DNA from: Ensifer sp. LCM 4579
Lineage (GTDB): Bacteria; Pseudomonadota; Alphaproteobacteria; Rhizobiales; Rhizobiaceae
Length of the DNA stretch: 44,828 nucleotides
NCBI RefSeq assembly: GCF_001854885.1
Contig: NZ_MDDV01000016.1
Location: 69,914 to 114,741 of the forward strand
Direction of reading: 5' to 3'
The translations under genes and the position numbers were made by a program. Every line of letters starts with the position of its first letter. Position 1 is the stretch's first letter. Positions 16,605 through 24,803 of this stretch are shown here, in pieces. Under the pieces are notes generated by a model. The model saw only the letters and a program-made list of their open reading frames with translations, did no database searches and was not told where the DNA came from.

Positions 16605-18002
16605 TTAAGCATTCATGTTGTCCCCGAGGTCTTTTGCCGTCGCCTTCGTCCCCTGCCCCAGTTGAACTTGAAGGGTGGCAATCTCCCTTAATGCTGCGCT
16701 AAGTTCGAGGCGCGTAGGCCCACCCAGGCAAAGGCGAATGCCGCTTTGATCATTTCCGTCCGACAGAGAGACTGCGGGATCGGTGACCATTATCCCGCGT
16801 TCGCGGGCTGCGCTAGCGAGTGCGAATGCCGCAGAGTGGCGCATCGACAGAAACATGTGGAAGCCGCTGCCGATCCACGCATCGCTTATCGAGGAGAAGA
16901 TTGAAGCTGCTACCTTGTTGCGAACAGCCGCTTCCGCGCTTGTGGTTCTCGAGATATGTGATGCCACCCCATCCGCTATCCATTTGTGTACGATAAGCCT
17001 GGATATTGGAGAGTCAGTTGCACCTTGGGCGCGGAGCACGCGCACTAAGTTGTCCAGCTGATGAGATGGAGCAATCAGCACACCAAGGCGCAGCCCCGGT
17101 GTGAACAGCGTCGCGAAGCTGTTTATGTAGTAGGTTCGTTCAGGCGCTAGATCGAGAAAGCAAATGCGATCATGCGCAGCGAAGGATGCGTACACGTCGT
17201 CTTCGATTATCAATATGTCTCGGCGCTGGCAAATGACGGCAATGTCCTTGATCCGTGACCGCGACATCGTCCTGCCGGTTGGATTCTGCGCGGTTGGGTT
17301 AGTGAACAGCACGAGGCGCTTCTTCCTCGAAGCGACCTCGCATGCGATCCGCTCGAGGGCTTCTGGGAGAAGGCCCTCTGGATCAGTGTCAATTCCGACC
17401 AGCTCAATGCCGAGCAAATGTGAAATCCTCACGAGCCCGGGAAACGGCAACTCGTCAGTTGCTAAGCAAATGTCCGGAGCGACCAGTGCGGTCAGCACCG
17501 TCGAAAGAGCATGTTGACCGCCATTGCAAAAGATCATGCGTTCGGCGTCGGCCGAGGCGCAATAGTGCTGAAGCCATCCCGCAACCGCCATACGTTGATC
17601 GAGGGTTCCCTTTGGGAAGGTGCACGCTCTGTAGGTGTCAGCGTCAATGGTAGTGGCAAGCGAGGCCAACGTCCCGCTCAGCAGTTTCTCCGAGATGACG
17701 TTCGGAGGCACATTTAAGCTCAGATCGACCATTTTTCTGGTCGTCAGGATTTTGCTCGTCACGAACATTCCGCGTCCGTGGAACGATGAGGCAAGGCCTT
17801 GGCGCGCCAAGAGCCCGTAGGCCTTTGTCACGGTGCCTAGCCCCACTCCCAGTCGGTAGCTCAGGTCCCTCTGCGCCGGCAGGCGGGATCCGGGAGCGAT
17901 TTTGCCATTGACCAGATCCTCGGCGATTGCGGCCGCCAGGCGCTGGTACACGGGCTCATCGCCGGGTGCGATCCAAGGCTCCCAAGGTGATTTCATCAGC
18001 AT
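16605..18002 (-). CDS. MocR-type regulator (GntR HTH plus aminotransferase fold) lacking PLP lysine
   Basis: The protein has an N-terminal GntR winged helix (LPAQRDLSYRLGVGLGTVTK) and a type-I aminotransferase-like C-terminal domain of about 370 residues, the MocR/PdxR layout. In MocR proteins the PLP Schiff-base lysine lies in a motif like SFSKTLxPGLRLG. Here the motif reads NSFATLFTPGLRLG, with Thr (codon ACG) at the lysine position. Other PLP-site features are kept, such as NPTAQNPTG and IIEDDVYA. It may bind PLP non-covalently or sense another ligand. The frame opens at GTG 18032, but ATG 18002 (465 residues) is more likely because the region before it is a repeated-motif promoter area. 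It is divergent from the carboxylase operon, its probable target together with itself. Confidence 0.88.
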   Translation of the reverse strand: MLMKSPWEPWIAPGDEPVYQRLAAAIAEDLVNGKIAPGSRLPAQRDLSYRLGVGLGTVTKAYGLLARQGLASSFHGRGMFVTSKILTTRKMVDLSLNVPPNVISEKLLSGTLASLATTIDADTYRACTFPKGTLDQRMAVAGWLQHYCASADAERMIFCNGGQHALSTVLTALVAPDICLATDELPFPGLVRISHLLGIELVGIDTDPEGLLPEALERIACEVASRKKRLVLFTNPTAQNPTGRTMSRSRIKDIAVICQRRDILIIEDDVYASFAAHDRICFLDLAPERTYYINSFATLFTPGLRLGVLIAPSHQLDNLVRVLRAQGATDSPISRLIVHKWIADGVASHISRTTSAEAAVRNKVAASIFSSISDAWIGSGFHMFLSMRHSAAFALASAARERGIMVTDPAVSLSDGNDQSGIRLCLGGPTRLELSAALREIATLQVQLGQGTKATAKDLGDNMNA

Positions 18003-18017
18003 GCAGATACCCAAAAA

Positions 18018-18064
18018 AGTGTCACGCGACACAATAAGTGTGGCCTTACAGTGTCTTCCAGTGT
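18018..18064. promoter_or_regulatory. Four AGTGT repeats upstream of MocR gene
   Basis: AGTGT occurs at 18018, 18037, 18050 and 18060, with a GTGTC-acgc-GACAC palindrome overlapping the first (18019-18032). Clustered direct and inverted half-sites are typical of operators for MocR-type proteins, and this lies right before the MocR start. Autoregulatory binding is an inference. Confidence 0.35.
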
Positions 18065-18745
18065 AGCTTCCGCAGTTGGTTTACAAGTATAGGATAGTAT
18101 CATTGAGCTTATACACCGATGATCAGACCTTAGTTTGTTGCCGATGGCAGAAAACGACTCAATTTCAGACGAAACTACTAAGACATTGGTGTAAAGCGCA
18201 ACATGTTTTCGGCTATTAGTCCACGCACGACTTTCTTCACGACGCGGATGCCGGAATTCGCTGAGGTTATACTAAATAGCTTCAATGTCCCGAAGTGGTG
18301 ATGGTGGAGTGAAATCAGGGGTGGGATCGGTATTCGACTCGTTCGATATGTCTCGGGTGCCGGCCCGATGGAGAGAAGGTTCATGCCAACAGGCGCAAGT
18401 GAAATACGCATGCGAAATGGCGCCCATGGAACAGGCGCGCTCCGTCTCTGCCGTCCACCTGCCCACCAGAGAGGGCATTACACGAACCGCAAGTGTCGCG
18501 CCCAAGTGGGCTCGTTGCTTACGCTATTGAGGGATTGCCGCTGCTCAGCGATCGCCGGCCGGCTTCGGTATGCTGCGGATGAAGCTACCCCTGCCATCAA
18601 AGGATCGACCACAAGGAGATTGTGACAACGCGGGATGAATTTCGAACCCGATCCATGGGAGATTTGCAGGCCATTATACGGACATTGAGAGCACTACAAA
18701 GGGCCCGGAAATCTAATCTCAGCCCTAAGCTAGACAAATAGGCGA
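18065..18745. other. Long divergent intergenic region
   Basis: About 680 bp lie between the MocR gene and the carboxylase operon. Short frames on both strands (for example 18178-18411) have no motifs and no plausible binding sites. The region presumably holds the carboxylase promoter. I found no NifA-type pair or nod-box-like sequence here. Confidence 0.4.
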
Positions 18746-20224
18746 ATGCGAAAATTACCCTTTGATACAGTACTGATCGCCAATAGAGGCGAGATAGCCG
18801 TACGCATCATCAAGACCCTGCGCGAGCTGGAACTGCGCTCCGCAGTTGTCTACCACGATCTGGATGCCGGAGCGCCGGCGGTCTCAATGGCCGACATGGC
18901 GATTGCCGTAAGCGGTCGCACGCCAGTCGCGGCCTATCTTGATGCCGCGCAAATCCTCGCTGCCGCCCGCGAGGCGAACGTCGGGGCGATTCACCCGGGC
19001 TATGGATTCCTTGCAGAAAATGCAGAGTTCGCGCGGGCGGTGGTCGAGTCTGGGTTCGCCTTCGTCGGGCCTACTCCTGAGAGCATCGACTTGATGGGCG
19101 ACAAGATCCGGGCCCGCAACTTCGTTCAGCAGAACGGATTTCCGGTCGTGCCTTCAGCGATCGAAGAAGATGACCCGGTCTCGTTCATCCAGAGGGCGCG
19201 ATCCATTGGAGGGCCTTTGCTGGTAAAAGCATCGGCCGGCGGCGGCGGCAAGGGCATGCGGATCGTCCGCGACCTGGATACCTTGGAAGATGCCATTGCG
19301 GAGGCGCGCAGTGAGGCGCAGCGCTACTTCGGGGATGGTCGGCTCTACATCGAACGATATATCGAAAAGCCACGGCATATCGAAGTGCAGGTGCTCGGCG
19401 ACTCCTTCGGAAACGTCGTTCATTTGTTCGAGCGGGAATGCTCGGTCCAGCGCAGATTTCAGAAGGTCATCGAGGAGGCGCCCGCGTCGACGCTTTCCCC
19501 GGGGTTGCGCGAGAGAATCTGCGAAACTGCCGTGGGCATCGCCCGCGCCGCTAACTATCGAAATGCCGGCACTGTGGAATTCATCGTTCATGGAGGAGAG
19601 TTCTATTTCCTCGAGATGAATACGCGCCTGCAGGTGGAGCATCCCGTCACCGAAATGATCACTGGCATCGATATTGTTGCCGAACAGCTCTATGTCGCCG
19701 GAGGCTACGAGCTTAGATTTTCACAGCCAGCTATCGTGTCGAGAGGACACGCAATCGAAGCGAGGGTGTATGCCGAAGCTCCTGAACGCGGCTTTGCCCC
19801 CACGACCGGGAAGGTACTGGTGCTCGACTATCCCAGCGGTCCAGGCCTACGGATCGACAGTGGCATCTCGCAAGGTCAGCAGATAACGACAGCCTTCGAT
19901 TCCCTGTTGGCAAAGGTGATCGTACATTCGAGCACGCGTAATGACGCTGCGCTAAAGGTCGAACGCGCCATGCGGGAGCTCGTCCTCCTCGGCTGCGAAA
20001 CAAACGCGAGCTTTCTCGCGCGCGTCCTTGCCGACGAGCAATTTCTAAAGGGACAGGTCCATACTGGATATCTCGACGAACATCCGCAGCTGACCGCTGG
20101 CGACTCCGCGTCCGACTTGTCGACCTTCCTGGCAGCCGCCGCTCTCCTGACGCGACCGGTCCGAGATTCGGCAGATGCCGTACCTGAGCTTCACGCCTCT
20201 CTGGGCGGCTGGAGAAACGCGTGA
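18746..20224 (+). CDS. Biotin carboxylase subunit of acyl-CoA carboxylase
   Basis: This 492-residue protein carries the full biotin carboxylase fold. IANRGEIAVRI is at the N terminus, followed by IHPGYGFLAENAEFA, the ATP-binding glycine loop KASAGGGGKGMR, FLEMNTRLQVEHPVTE and the EARVYAE region. The enzyme carboxylates biotin with ATP and bicarbonate. In methylcrotonyl-, propionyl- and geranyl-CoA carboxylases this part is normally fused to a biotin carrier domain in a chain of about 660 residues. Here it stops after LGGWRNA, and the carrier is encoded by the next gene, which overlaps by 4 bp. The two add up to 659 residues, so this looks like a split alpha subunit. ATG 18746 gives the usual N terminus. 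Confidence 0.93.
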   Translation: MRKLPFDTVLIANRGEIAVRIIKTLRELELRSAVVYHDLDAGAPAVSMADMAIAVSGRTPVAAYLDAAQILAAAREANVGAIHPGYGFLAENAEFARAVVESGFAFVGPTPESIDLMGDKIRARNFVQQNGFPVVPSAIEEDDPVSFIQRARSIGGPLLVKASAGGGGKGMRIVRDLDTLEDAIAEARSEAQRYFGDGRLYIERYIEKPRHIEVQVLGDSFGNVVHLFERECSVQRRFQKVIEEAPASTLSPGLRERICETAVGIARAANYRNAGTVEFIVHGGEFYFLEMNTRLQVEHPVTEMITGIDIVAEQLYVAGGYELRFSQPAIVSRGHAIEARVYAEAPERGFAPTTGKVLVLDYPSGPGLRIDSGISQGQQITTAFDSLLAKVIVHSSTRNDAALKVERAMRELVLLGCETNASFLARVLADEQFLKGQVHTGYLDEHPQLTAGDSASDLSTFLAAAALLTRPVRDSADAVPELHASLGGWRNA

Positions 20225-20724
20225 ACCACGTTTTCGAGCTTGAAGGTGTAGATTATCAGTTGTGGCTTTCACGCTGGCAGCAGGGATATCGCCTCCATTT
20301 CGGCGATGAAGTACTTGCATCACTCGACCTCTCCCATCAGGGCGACGGCTGCGGCCTTCTTACCATAGCGGGCGCAACCGAGCCGGTCAGGTTCGCCATC
20401 GATGGTGACACAATTCATCTGCATATGCGCGGCAGAACGCGCATTCTGCGCTACCGAGACCCATTATCAGCCCACGCTCTCGTGAAAAAGGATGCAGGTC
20501 TTCTCGTGGCGCGCGCGCCTATGCCAGGCGTCGTCGTTAAAACGTCGGTTTCGCCCGGCGACCAGATTTCCGCAGGCACCGCGCTGATGGTGATCGAGAG
20601 CATGAAGCTGGAAAGCGTCATACGCTCCCCACAGGACGGGGTGGTCGACCGAATTCACTTTAACGAAGGCGAGAGCTTCGAGCATGGCGCGGTACTAGTT
20701 ACGATCACAGAGGAAGGCCATTGA
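20221..20724 (+). CDS. Biotin carboxyl carrier subunit (split alpha-subunit C terminus)
   Basis: This 167-residue protein begins at a GTG inside the stop codon of the biotin carboxylase gene (GTGA overlap), so translation is probably coupled. Residues 1-95 correspond to the linker/BT region that joins carboxylase subunits. Residues 96-165 form a biotinyl domain with VIESMKLESV, where Lys129 is the expected biotin attachment site. The carrier swings biotin from the carboxylase to the carboxyltransferase encoded next. Separation from the carboxylase is unusual for this branch. It could be a natural two-gene arrangement or the result of a frameshift, since no long overlap or linker gene lies between. 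Confidence 0.9.
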   Translation: MNHVFELEGVDYQLWLSRWQQGYRLHFGDEVLASLDLSHQGDGCGLLTIAGATEPVRFAIDGDTIHLHMRGRTRILRYRDPLSAHALVKKDAGLLVARAPMPGVVVKTSVSPGDQISAGTALMVIESMKLESVIRSPQDGVVDRIHFNEGESFEHGAVLVTITEEGH

Positions 20725-20725
20725 G

Positions 20726-22333
20726 ATGCAGCGCCTCGCTTCTCTCATTGATGTGAACTCGCGAGAATTTCGCCTCAACGAGCTCCACAACAGAAGACTT
20801 GCGGCCGAATTAAAGGAGCGCCAGCGTGCGGTCCGTTTAGAGCGTCCCGAGCGCGATCGCGAGCGCCTACGGCGACAAAACAAGCTTTTTGTTCGTGAAC
20901 GGGTCGAGGCTCTGCTCGATCCAGCAACTCCTTTCCTCGAACTTTCGACACTGGCTGCGAACGAGGCTTACGACGGAGAGGTGCCAAGCGCAGCACAGGT
21001 CGTCGGCATCGGCATCGTCGCGGGACGCGAGGTGATTGTTCACGCTGATGACTCGAGCGTTAAGGGTGGTGCATGGTATCCGTTGTCGGTCAAGAAGATC
21101 GTCCGATCCTTGGATATAGCAATCGAAAATCGTCTGCCCGTCGTTCATCTTTGCGACTGCGGCGGTGGATTTCTGCCTCTGCAGGCGGAGTTCTTCGCGG
21201 ATCGTCACCACGCGGGCAGAATATTCCGCAACCAATCCATTCTCTCGAAGATGGGCGTGCCCCAGGTCGCTCTTGTGATGGGACAGTGCATTGCAGGAGG
21301 GGCCTACGTTCCTGCGCTTAGCGAGTACAACGTTATCGTCCAGGGAAGCGGAGCGATATTTCTGGGCGGCCCATCGGTCGTGCAAGTTGCGACTGGCCAG
21401 CACGTATCTGTCGACGAGCTCGGCGGTGCTGACATGCAAACCAGCGTATCGGGAACGGCCGACCATCTCGCGGACTCAGAGATGCACGCGATCGCGATTG
21501 CCCGCGACATAGTTGCCCGTTTCAAACGTCCCGAGAAGGCCTCGATCGATCGAGTCGCTCCGGAGCCGCCCGCCTATGATGCGTCGGAACTATACGGCAT
21601 AATTCCAAGAGACCCTCGAGTACACTTCGATATGCGGGAGATTCTCGCGCGCCTGGTCGATGGCAGCAGGTTCCATGAATACCAGCCGCGCTACGGCCGA
21701 TCTCTGGTGTGCGGATTCGCGCGCCTTCATGGATACCAAATCGGTGTTCTGGCGAACAATGGCGTGCTGTTCGACGATAGTGCGCTGAAGGGCGCTCACT
21801 TCATCCAATTGTGCGATATGAATCGGACGCCCCTGTTATTCCTGCAGAACATCACGGGGTTCATGGTCGGCAGCGAATACGAGCGGCGTGGCATTACCAA
21901 AAACGGCGCCAAGCTACTCATGGCCGTGTCTGGAGCAGCGGTGCCCAAATTCACGGTCATTTGCAACCACTCTCACGGTGCGGGGACCTTCGCCATGGCA
22001 GGGCGCGCTTTCGATCCACGTTTTCTGTTCACATGGCCGCAGGCTCAGATTTCCGCCATGGGTGCCGATCAAGCGACGCGAGTGCTTACCGACGTTAAGG
22101 CAAAGCAACTGGCGGTCGATGATACGCCCTTATCAGCGCAGGGTTACGGGGCCACGAGACAGTCGATTTTGGAAGAATATAGGAAGCGATCTAGCGCTTA
22201 CTACGCAACGTCTGAAATCTGGGACGACGGAATTCTTGATCCTGTCGACACCAGAACCGCGCTCGCAATCGCCGTGAGTGCTTCGCTCAATGCTCCCATC
22301 GAGACACCACATTATGGCGTCTTTAGAATGTAG
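20726..22333 (+). CDS. Acyl-CoA carboxylase carboxyltransferase (beta) subunit
   Basis: This 535-residue crotonase-fold protein transfers carboxyl from biotin to an acyl-CoA. CDCGGGFLPLQAEFFADRHH, VMGQCIAGGAYVPALSEYN and IFLGGPSVVQVATGQHV match the methylcrotonyl-CoA carboxylase beta pattern more closely than the propionyl one. The C-terminal half has ITGFMVGSEYERRGITKNGA and NHSHGAGTFAMAGRAFDPRF. The length equals that of typical MccB. It starts 1 bp after the carrier gene, so the three genes form one operon. Methylcrotonyl-CoA (leucine breakdown) is the first guess; geranyl-CoA or another branched substrate is possible. No isovaleryl-CoA dehydrogenase or hydratase gene is nearby to support leucine catabolism. 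Confidence 0.9.
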   Translation: MQRLASLIDVNSREFRLNELHNRRLAAELKERQRAVRLERPERDRERLRRQNKLFVRERVEALLDPATPFLELSTLAANEAYDGEVPSAAQVVGIGIVAGREVIVHADDSSVKGGAWYPLSVKKIVRSLDIAIENRLPVVHLCDCGGGFLPLQAEFFADRHHAGRIFRNQSILSKMGVPQVALVMGQCIAGGAYVPALSEYNVIVQGSGAIFLGGPSVVQVATGQHVSVDELGGADMQTSVSGTADHLADSEMHAIAIARDIVARFKRPEKASIDRVAPEPPAYDASELYGIIPRDPRVHFDMREILARLVDGSRFHEYQPRYGRSLVCGFARLHGYQIGVLANNGVLFDDSALKGAHFIQLCDMNRTPLLFLQNITGFMVGSEYERRGITKNGAKLLMAVSGAAVPKFTVICNHSHGAGTFAMAGRAFDPRFLFTWPQAQISAMGADQATRVLTDVKAKQLAVDDTPLSAQGYGATRQSILEEYRKRSSAYYATSEIWDDGILDPVDTRTALAIAVSASLNAPIETPHYGVFRM

Positions 22334-22454
22334 TGTTTATAATCTGGTAGGTGGGATGCTGAACCGCGTACGGGCACTCCCCTACACGCTTCCAGCAAAA
22401 TCAGCAGGGGAGCGGGATCCTTCCGAAATGAAACCGTCCGCTGCGATGGCTGAG
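22334..22454. other. Downstream flank of carboxylase operon
   Basis: No terminator with a T-run is visible after the carboxyltransferase stop. The sequence runs directly into an IS630 remnant. Confidence 0.3.
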
Positions 22455-22745
22455 ATGCCGTTGTGAGGCGTAACACAAGCAGTACCATCTTGGCGTTCAC
22501 CGAAGTCTCGTCGACGGGGACGAGGCGATGCGGTTCGAGCCGCATCCTCGGCTGGCGCAGGTCAGTCCCGACGCGCTGCTCAGCACCGATCGCTGCGCGT
22601 GCGGGCGCCGGCGCCACCGTCCCCTGCCGCGCCACACGCTGCATCAGCTTGACTGCAAAACTTTCACTGACCCTGCTGCAGCACGCCGGGAATGCCCCGC
22701 CTCCACAAACGCAACCCGATTGCGAAGATCCGACGAATAGTAGCT
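22455..22745 (-). pseudogene. IS630-type transposase fragment
   Basis: On the minus strand the segment reads RMRLEPHRLVPVDETSVNAK. This is the second catalytic Asp/Glu region of IS630-type DDE transposases, usually written LVFIDET. The surrounding frame is broken before and after. It is a remnant without ends that could be defined. Confidence 0.6.
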
Positions 22746-23167
22746 CCTGCCATGATCCACCTCCAATCACCGTGAGGTATGGCCCGCCCCGTCTGCAAGG
22801 GTGATGTGCAGATGGCTCTGCTCAATCTGCGTCAACGTATCCGGTCTCGGGATCATGTCTCGGCCAAGATGGAGATTCGCGCCCCATAATCACACCGGCG
22901 TCCGGACGCTAATCAGACGTTCCCTTCTAGTTCTTGCTGGAGCTGCTCGAGAAGGAAGTCGCCTAGCTTTACGAGACCGAAAGGCGCACGCTGCATCAAA
23001 CACGTGCGTCGTGGTTCCATTGCCGTTGCCATCCGCTCTTCGAAGACGACAGGTCGAGCGGCGCCATGTGCGCACCGACTGACGGTTATGACATTTTCGT
23101 TAAGCCCCCAATAGGAGTTCCGCATGCCATTCCTGTTCACACGTTCACCCGCCATTCCCCTGACGAC
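22746..23167. other. Gap without recognisable gene
   Basis: About 420 bp lie between the IS630 remnant and the NifA-type site. Short frames on both strands show no motif I recognise, and the region is probably decayed sequence. Confidence 0.35.
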
Positions 23168-23183
23168 TGTTCGGCATCCGACA
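23168..23183 (+). promoter_or_regulatory. NifA upstream activator site (TGT-N10-ACA)
   Basis: TGTTCGGCATCCGACA fits the TGT-N10-ACA pattern bound by NifA. It ends about 120 bp before a -24/-12 promoter, within the usual 80-150 bp range for enhancer-type activation with DNA looping. The often-preferred T at the inner position is C here. The pairing with the promoter is what makes it credible. Confidence 0.6.
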
Positions 23184-23302
23184 CCTCCTGTGGGTTTTCT
23201 GCAATCCGCGACACGGCGCTGTGCCGCTTTGCGTCCTGCCACATCTCATTGAAGCCATTGCATAACCTGCACAATATTTTTCCGGGCGCAAACTCTGCGC
23301 CT

Positions 23303-23319
23303 TTGGCATGCCTTGTGCA
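23303..23319 (+). promoter_or_regulatory. Sigma-54 (-24/-12) promoter
   Basis: TTGGCATGCCTTGTGCA has the invariant GG (23305-23306) and GC (23317-23318) exactly 10 bp apart, and TGGCA agrees with the -24 consensus. The -12 half is GTGCA where TTGCA is usual. It points toward the eight-gene cluster, whose first ATG is about 215 bp downstream. With the upstream NifA-type site, it suggests expression under nitrogen-fixing, low-oxygen conditions. Confidence 0.6.
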
Positions 23320-23534
23320 ATTTGTTCGTCGAAGACGAGAAAGGGGCGGCGGGGATGAGACGAATTATGGGCCTGGAAACTGCCGGTGATATCAATTCCT
23401 GGCTGGCCCTACGTTCCTGTCGCGACGGCCCAGCTGGACGGCCTCCAGATGGCCGACGCCCTCGGCAACCGGTTGACCAACTTGCCTCGAGAGCAATGTC
23501 GGCCCGGGGGCGTGTGATCTAATGGAGGGGCTGA
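23320..23534 (+). other. Leader between sigma-54 promoter and first gene
   Basis: This stretch of about 215 bp would be a long 5' untranslated leader if transcription starts at the -24/-12 promoter. It holds a short frame (from 23359) with no convincing family match. The ribosome binding site GGAGGGG of the first gene lies at its end (23523-23529). Confidence 0.4.
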
Positions 23535-24803
23535 ATGAACAAGTATGTCGGTTTGGGCTTGAATGCGTGCTCAAGGGCTAAGGAACGAGCTGGAGCATCT
23601 GTCGCACTTTTCGGCGGAGACCCTGTCGTCGCTCCGGGACAGATTACGCCGTGGCCGGCCGCAAAAAGGAAGCACCTGAAGGCCCTTGGCGCAGTTGTGG
23701 ATAGCGGCAGCTATCATCGGGTCAATCATTCGGTTGTTACTGAGCTTGAGCGGCGTTTCACGAACTGGGCGGGAAACTGGACAACCCGGGCGGTCGGCAG
23801 CGGCACTGCGGCAATACACGTTGAAATCGATTACTACAAAGATCGAGGCCACCACGTCGTTACTGCAGCGCTCAACTGGCCAGGGGCGGTTGGCCCGATC
23901 TCAATCAGCGGCCTAGAGCCGAGATTCGTCGACGTTGATCTAACGCTTGCTGGTATTGGCGACGAAGCAGCAGCCGACACTATGGGATCGGATGTGGCGG
24001 CGGTCCTTGTTACACACCTATTTGGCAACAATATTCTCGCCCCGAGAACGCGGGCTGCAGCCCGGAGCCGAGGGATAGCAATCATCGATGACGTGTGCCA
24101 GTCAATCGGTGCCGTCAAGGATATCGTTGATGGTGAGTACCTTGAGAGCGACGCCCTCGCGTTGTCCGGAAATGGCGCCAAACATCTTGGAGCGGGAGAA
24201 CTAGGTTTCGTTCTCACGAAGGACCTTAGCCTCATCGAGCATGTCGACCATGTTTCATTGACAAGTTCATCTCGGAGTGGAGCGCGAATATTTTCACCTT
24301 ACTCCCAGGGCTACAACTATCGGCCGAACGTTTTCTCTGCGGCGATAGCAGGATCGCGCATCAAGAGCTTAGACAAGCAACTCCAGAAGCGGAGAAGTAA
24401 TGCGACGACTCTATGGCAGATGATCAGGGATCTTCCCGGGCTGTCGCCTCTATTCGATCCTACGGACCATAACCAATCAATGCTTAATTTTCCTCTGCGG
24501 CTCGAACCAGAAATGTTGGGCTTTTCCCAGGGCTCTGCTGGCAGAGATTTCATAGTTGAGCTGCTTCGGGCAGAGGGTGTACCGGTTTTGGTTTGGCTCA
24601 CGCGACCTGTATTCGAATACTTACCCGCAGTGTGCGGAAGATGGAATGCAGCCGATTTTCCGAACACCATGAGGCTTTTGGACACAATGTTCTGCGTTTC
24701 GGAGATCGCTCCGCCGAACGACGGCGAAATTATGAAACTCTACGCTGACGCCTTTCACAAGATCTGGAGTGCCCTTCCTAAAATCCTCGGAAGGGGTGCG
24801 TGA
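23535..24803 (+). CDS. DegT/DnrJ/EryC1/StrS-family aminotransferase
   Basis: This 422-residue PLP enzyme is of the sugar/cyclitol aminotransferase family. It shows SGTAAIH (89-95), THLFGNN (160-166), the Asp motif IIDDVCQSIGA (183-193) and SGNGAKHLGAGELG (211-224), with Lys216 as the probable Schiff-base lysine. These enzymes usually place an amino group on a keto-sugar or keto-cyclitol, using Glu or Gln as donor. Some members act as dehydratases or on non-sugar ketones. MosB of rhizopine synthesis belongs to the same family, but no mosA-like gene is present here. GGAGGGG precedes ATG 23535. It is the first gene after the NifA/sigma-54 promoter, and its stop overlaps the next gene by 4 bp. 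Confidence 0.88.
   Translation: MNKYVGLGLNACSRAKERAGASVALFGGDPVVAPGQITPWPAAKRKHLKALGAVVDSGSYHRVNHSVVTELERRFTNWAGNWTTRAVGSGTAAIHVEIDYYKDRGHHVVTAALNWPGAVGPISISGLEPRFVDVDLTLAGIGDEAAADTMGSDVAAVLVTHLFGNNILAPRTRAAARSRGIAIIDDVCQSIGAVKDIVDGEYLESDALALSGNGAKHLGAGELGFVLTKDLSLIEHVDHVSLTSSSRSGARIFSPYSQGYNYRPNVFSAAIAGSRIKSLDKQLQKRRSNATTLWQMIRDLPGLSPLFDPTDHNQSMLNFPLRLEPEMLGFSQGSAGRDFIVELLRAEGVPVLVWLTRPVFEYLPAVCGRWNAADFPNTMRLLDTMFCVSEIAPPNDGEIMKLYADAFHKIWSALPKILGRGA

Noticed and set aside
23359..23522. Possible CRP/FixK-type helix-turn-helix relic between the sigma-54 promoter and the first gene
   Set aside because: A short match to a DI..WLAL pattern needs a frame change and has no supporting domain around it; too weak to report as a feature.
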